Of a DNA stretch of 64,000 nt, positions 58,400 through 64,000 are shown in pieces. Numbering within the stretch: the first letter of the stretch is position 1; every line of letters starts with the position of its first letter. Made by a program: the position numbers and the translations under genes. Under the pieces are notes generated by a model that was not told where the DNA came from, made no database searches, and saw only the letters and a list, made by a program, of their open reading frames with translations. The stretch is from assembly GCF_964340395.1 (NCBI RefSeq), contig NC_135564.1:9700861-9764860 (forward strand), given 5' to 3'. The stretch is from Glandiceps talaboti. Lineage: Eukaryota > Hemichordata > Enteropneusta > Spengelidae.

Positions 58400-59090
58400 G
58401 TGATAGGGGGTCAACCTGCTTTTGTTTTTACAGATAGGAGGTCAAGTGACTTTTTGTTGGCCCGACTTTAGAATGCACCCCCCCCCTTCCCGGCTGGGAA
58501 ACTGGCCAGTCCCTTATTAAAAATGTTGACATTGGGCTTCTTCTGATGAAACTGTTGCTCTGATTTGATTGGACTTGACTTTTGATGACCCAAATAAAGT
58601 CCCAGGACTCCTCGAGCCGGTCATTTAGGGCCCAGTACCTTCAAGCTTATTATGCAAAGGCTTCTTGTGTTTTCGCGGTGTTGATGGCTGAGGAGAAAAA
58701 GTGTCGTCACTACATATACCTGAGCGAGGGTGTCAACTCCAAAACACGGCCATGCACCTAATCAATATCCGGGGAGGATTCGATGGAAAGGGAACTGGTT
58801 CGAATTCTAATTGTTCTCATAAGGTTTTATAAATAGGGTATACATGTCTTCATGAACCGGTATGGCAATGGGTTGGGCAACCTCTATTTGTTGAGTGGCA
58901 AAATAAAAATATCTTAATTTGTACATGCAAACACTTGAATGTAAACCCACATTGACCACGTTTCTCATGTGATAACTAATTAATGTAATTTCTTTCTCAG
59001 AAGATCTAAGAATTGTCTCCTGGTCATGCATTACATGGAAACGAAGAAAAAGTTGTACAAGTCCTATGATGCAGTATAAGGTCAAATAAA
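58400..59090. other. Intergenic, no gene seen
   Basis: This is unique-looking sequence with a C run near 58479. No FAS1 exon or other coding exon could be recognised on either strand. Confidence 0.5.
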
Positions 59091-59092
59091 AA

Positions 59093-59169
59093 AAATTGTG
59101 TTTCCGATAACTCGACCGACTCTCGTTTAAGCCTCTGACCATAACTTATGTGTGTGTGTGTGTGTGGAC

Positions 59170-59220
<51 letters not shown>

Positions 59221-59345
59221 AAAACATTTCATACAATACGCGTGTCTGTTTTCTTTCCCTACCGATGTCAAAGAAGGAGTATTCTAACCGACAAATTGTT
59301 TGATTTTGGGTGGAAGTAATATGTTTCAAAGATAACCAGATCATA
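59093..59345. mobile_element. MITE family 5, partial copy interrupted by (TG)n
   Basis: ATTGTGTTTCCGATAAC and GACCGACTCT, then TCTGTTTTCTTTCCCTACCG, match 28575-28790. A (TG)n run at 59151-59219 sits inside. Confidence 0.6.
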
Positions 59346-59430
59346 AACTGAATACCTTCTGTAAGGGCAAAGCCTTTAGATGTTCGTTCCTAAACACAAT
59401 GAACATTGTTGGAATGCAGTGGAATATATA

Positions 59431-59530
59431 NNNNNNNNNNNNNNNNNNNNNNNNNNNNNNNNNNNNNNNNNNNNNNNNNNNNNNNNNNNNNNNNNNNNNN
59501 NNNNNNNNNNNNNNNNNNNNNNNNNNNNNN
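59431..59530. other. Assembly gap of 100 N
   Basis: There are exactly 100 undetermined bases, probably a placeholder of unknown true size. Confidence 0.98.
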
Positions 59531-60205
59531 CTTTACTTCACATATACATTCATCCTGTGAAATAACATCATTTCTACCAACTTTGGTTGAGTGACAATGT
59601 ACGTAAAATTCGACTTCTTTAGTTTTACACTAGACTGAATTTTATGTTGTCATAAAAGAGAGGATGTATATGACTCCAGGTGTACATAATGCGTGTTGGT
59701 TAGGATGACAAAATATTCAGGGTGCCAAATGCAACTTGGGTCGGGGGGGGGCACATTTGTACAGTTAAGTTGATGTAGGCGATCACAGAAATTGCTATGT
59801 GCCAGGCAGGCCATAGGGTCGAACGTTGAGTTCATAAAAGTAACACCAGATGAGTTTATACTCTCCTTCACTTAAGTGAAAAAAAACAATATTTTAGGAT
59901 ATTGTTAATGTCAATGCATGTCTTCTATGCCATTTTGATTGTCTTCTGACATTGTAAAAACAGTTGATTGCATACTACAAATTTCCTGAACACTATAATA
60001 AATTACATCATCAGATAGTTTATGGGTTATAACTTAATACCAGCTCTGCAAGTCAATTGCGAGTGGTGGATGAGCGTGCTTCAGTTTTAAAGCATAATAC
60101 TCCCAAGACGACTCCACATAGGTATAAACTCAGCTTGTAATTCACATATTTAGTTGTATAGATTACGGCCTCCCACGTGTTGATCTCTATGAATTGTACT
60201 GCGAC

Positions 60206-60230
60206 GGGGGGGGGGGGGGGGGGGGGGGGG
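60206..60230. repeat. Poly-G run of about 25
   Basis: It is an uninterrupted G homopolymer that could form a quadruplex and is prone to sequencing error. Confidence 0.9.
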
Positions 60231-60589
60231 CTACTCGCTGAATTTAAGACCGAGATGTGCCGCCCAAGTTTCAACCTTTCTCCCATTCTAAGGATATTTT
60301 GCAAAAGGAATGTGGTGTCAACATGTTCATAATTCAGCAGTAAATTAACCTGAGTATAAAAATGGATTAAATCTTCGACCAGGTAAGCACTAAGCTGGGG
60401 GGCTGGGGGCTAGGTGGCCTAGGGAGGGCTAGGGGGACTTCCAAGGAGTTTGAATTGACTAATTGCTTCAAAAATGGGTGGGAAATAAAACGTTTTTGTT
60501 AGCACATACAGCGTTTGGTATAATGCCAATTGGTTCTGTTCACTTTAATTGCATTCCTGAACATGAATGTTTAGCATGAAATAGAGGCA

Positions 60590-60680
60590 GAGAAAAAAAC
60601 CAAAGCAAAGCAAAGTAAAGTAAAGCAAAGCAAAGCAAGCCAACCCAACCCAACCCAACCCAACAAAACAAAACAAAACG
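60590..60680. repeat. Short (AAAGC)n, (CAACC)n, (AAAAC)n arrays
   Basis: Three adjacent pentanucleotide arrays differ by single substitutions: AAAGC-type from 60601, CCAAC-type from 60639 and CAAAA-type from 60661. Confidence 0.85.
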
Positions 60681-60786
60681 ACAATCACTCGGTAAGCGCT
60701 CTTTAAATAACAATTTGCCCACCCTCGGGATAGCACTCCAGAATAATGATTGTAAAAATATGAGCATCATGATCATTAATACTAAC

Positions 60787-61901
60787 CTGGGGAATGTTTG
60801 ATGAACAGGTCCTCTCCGACAAACATACTTTCTACTGGTCCATCAGGAAAGCCCCGACTGAAGAAACAGCCATCAACGACATGGTACAATAGCACGTCTT
60901 TCAAAGGAACAGTATGCTTCAACAAATAATCTAACATGCCATAAGGCAAACTATCGAAGGCCTCATTTGTTGGTGCGAAGAGAGTGAATGGGCCCATACC
61001 TGAAGGAGATAAATGGTAAAAAGCAAATGTGCATGGTAGACATCAAAAAAGTGTTGTTAGTATACTTTGAAGACATCCAAGATTACTGCAGTGGATATTT
61101 TTAATTAGGCCTAAAAATAGACAGTTTGAAGCTTCATTTTTTTTGCGTATTCGAGAAAAAAATATTAAATCGCGCGAAAATTTTGAAGTCTCGCAATATA
61201 ATAACCCCACCTATTCTAAAATTGAGTGTAATCGGAACCACACAATTGTATTCGTTATACTACACATGGTCTGTAAGGAACGCCGTGAGGGCGCTCTCAC
61301 ACATCGGTCAACCTATACTTCACATTACTTTGATCCTGCTCAGTATTAACAAAGATAGCTCCACTCCTCAAGAAATTGTGCTCTTCTACTTCACTAGTCA
61401 CAACATTGTCACGCTGTCTTTACTAAGTCAGTCTTTACAAAATATCAAAACAGTATTTTCCCATTACATTTTCTGAATATATACTATGTATTACTTGAAT
61501 CAAATTTAAATGTGACGTACCTGATAAGGTGCTTTCTAAACCGGCGACGGTGATAGCTTTGGATAGAATTGAGAATTCGGGTATGTTCTTCAGAAGTTCT
61601 ACAATGTTATGTGTTGACTTGAATTCAATGACTCTGTCGATAATATGGACGACACCATTGGAGGCTCGGTGGTCAAAACTTTCTACGACTGCTCCATTGA
61701 CGGTAATAAGCTAGAAAAGGCAAACATATACAACGATACAGAATTTTTGCAAAAGTTATTTTGCCGTCGTCTGTAATGAGTAGGTTTGTCTGTTTATGCA
61801 AGTGACTGTTTACACACCTTTAACACTACGTATTTAGCTTCCACATGCCCAGATTGAACATTTTACCTTCAATCCGATAGATAGGCTTTTGTTATTGTTT
61901 C

Positions 61902-61966
<65 letters not shown>

Positions 61967-61982
61967 CCTGTCCCAGTCTGCC

Positions 61983-62036
<54 letters not shown>

Positions 62037-62052
62037 CCTGTCCCAGTCTGCC

Positions 62053-62091
<39 letters not shown>

Positions 62092-62135
62092 GTCTGTCTG
62101 TCTGTTTCCCGGGTCTGTCTTCCTGCCTGCACGCC

Positions 62136-62196
<61 letters not shown>

Positions 62197-62641
62197 TGCT
62201 GGCTGACAGTCTCTGTCTGACTGTAACTGAGATGTATCGAGTCATTAACGGTATTAATCTGGGGCTGGTCGATGCATAGGGTACGCCGTATACTTTACAC
62301 AACGTTAGAATGAACACTGAAATAATAAACTGTTGCTGGACAACCAACCAACCAGAAACGAACGGCAGTAAAATGGATCGGTCAGTCAAAGTCGCTTAAT
62401 GATAAAAGAATGTTATTCCTCACCGTTTTACCATGCATATAAATGTTTGCTCTTAGCATATTTCCACCCATAGCCTGCAACATCTTGTTGTTACTGAGAG
62501 ACATGGACATAACATTTCCAGAAACCACATGCATCTTTAGGACTTCTTTGAGAAGGGTCATGTTCTTGGGAAGTGAGTTTCTTGTCCATGGATCGAGTAT
62601 GTGGAAGGCCTCATTAGAGGGAGCAAAGATAGTGAAGGGAC
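60787..62641 (-). CDS. FAS1 (fasciclin) domain protein, periostin/TGFBI-like, internal exons only
   Basis: FAS1 proteins are usually secreted or cell-surface adhesion proteins with several tandem domains. Three minus-strand exons are readable: 62424-62641, 61521-61710 and 60787-60999. Phases join without a break, giving 207 residues. The first exon begins GPFTIFAPSNEAFHILD and contains KMHVVSGNV. The second gives TVNGAVVESFDHRASNGVVH followed by IDRVIEF (the H2 motif region), ending one FAS1 domain and starting the next (PEFSILSKAI). The third begins GMGPFTLFAPTNEAFDSLP with LLYHVVDG. The exon completing this second domain is not found between the array and the tRNA; it may lie in the gap at 59431. 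Upstream exons are beyond 64000 or not recognisable. Confidence 0.85.
61106..61255. mobile_element. MITE family 4, short copy in a FAS1 intron
   Basis: TTAGGCCTAAAAATAG at the left and AATTGAGTGTAATCGGAACC then ACACAATTGT at the right match the ends of 38112-38488. Confidence 0.65.
61903..62200. repeat. (TCTG)n tetranucleotide array
   Basis: It is about 300 bases of CTGT repeats, punctuated by a duplicated TTTGCCTGTCCCAGTCTGCC unit near 61962 and 62032. It lies in a FAS1 intron. Confidence 0.95.

Positions 62642-64000
<1,359 letters not shown>

Noticed and set aside
58807-59142. 111-residue minus-strand frame with a hydrophobic segment
   Set aside because: It has no similarity I recognise, no splice context linking it to FAS1, and part of it overlaps a MITE family 5 end.
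61889-62389. Long frames on both strands rich in CLSV or TDRQ
   Set aside because: These are translations of the (TCTG)n microsatellite.

Overview
The window is intron-rich, repeat-rich animal nuclear DNA. It has long microsatellites, many short inverted-repeat transposons, tRNA-headed SINEs, Penelope-like retroelement pieces and one 100-base assembly gap. The gene content and texture suggest a marine invertebrate such as amphioxus, a hemichordate, an echinoderm or a lophotrochozoan. The sequence alone does not fix the species.

Layout. (1) 1-4.0 kb holds the first four coding exons of RNF113, a spliceosome RING protein, on the minus strand; the gene runs off the left edge. (2) 6.4-7.6 kb holds a single-exon Golgi carbohydrate sulfotransferase on the plus strand. 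(3) 8.8-27.0 kb is a tandem array of seven intronless, ACSF2-like acyl-CoA synthetase genes. Four look intact (9.9, 13.8 and 19.3 kb on plus; 24.3-26.0 kb on minus) and three are broken pieces (8.8, 22.2 and 26.8 kb). Most copies keep a short promoter with an E-box (CACGTG) about 60-75 bases before the ATG, and several also keep a TATA box. The duplicated flanks show several transposon insertions against paralogous uninterrupted sites. (4) 28.4-54.0 kb is one complete TIMELESS gene on the minus strand. I reconstructed 31 coding exons (4,449 nt, 1,482 aa) with every splice phase consistent; its introns are packed with mobile elements. (5) 56.6 kb holds a tRNA-Thr(CGT)-like gene. (6) 60.8-62.6 kb holds three exons of a FAS1 (fasciclin/periostin-like) gene on the minus strand, cut off on both sides.

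How the genes relate. RNF113 and TIMELESS are unrelated housekeeping genes (splicing; replication-fork protection). The synthetase array is a local gene-family expansion. It probably began with an intronless, retroposed-looking founder that was then copied together with its promoter and 3' flank. No operon-like or defence-type system is visible. The most unusual items are the shared-promoter synthetase array, a 200-bp perfect inverted repeat around a GIY-YIG endonuclease frame inside TIMELESS, and several inverted-repeat element families caught with their paralogous empty sites.
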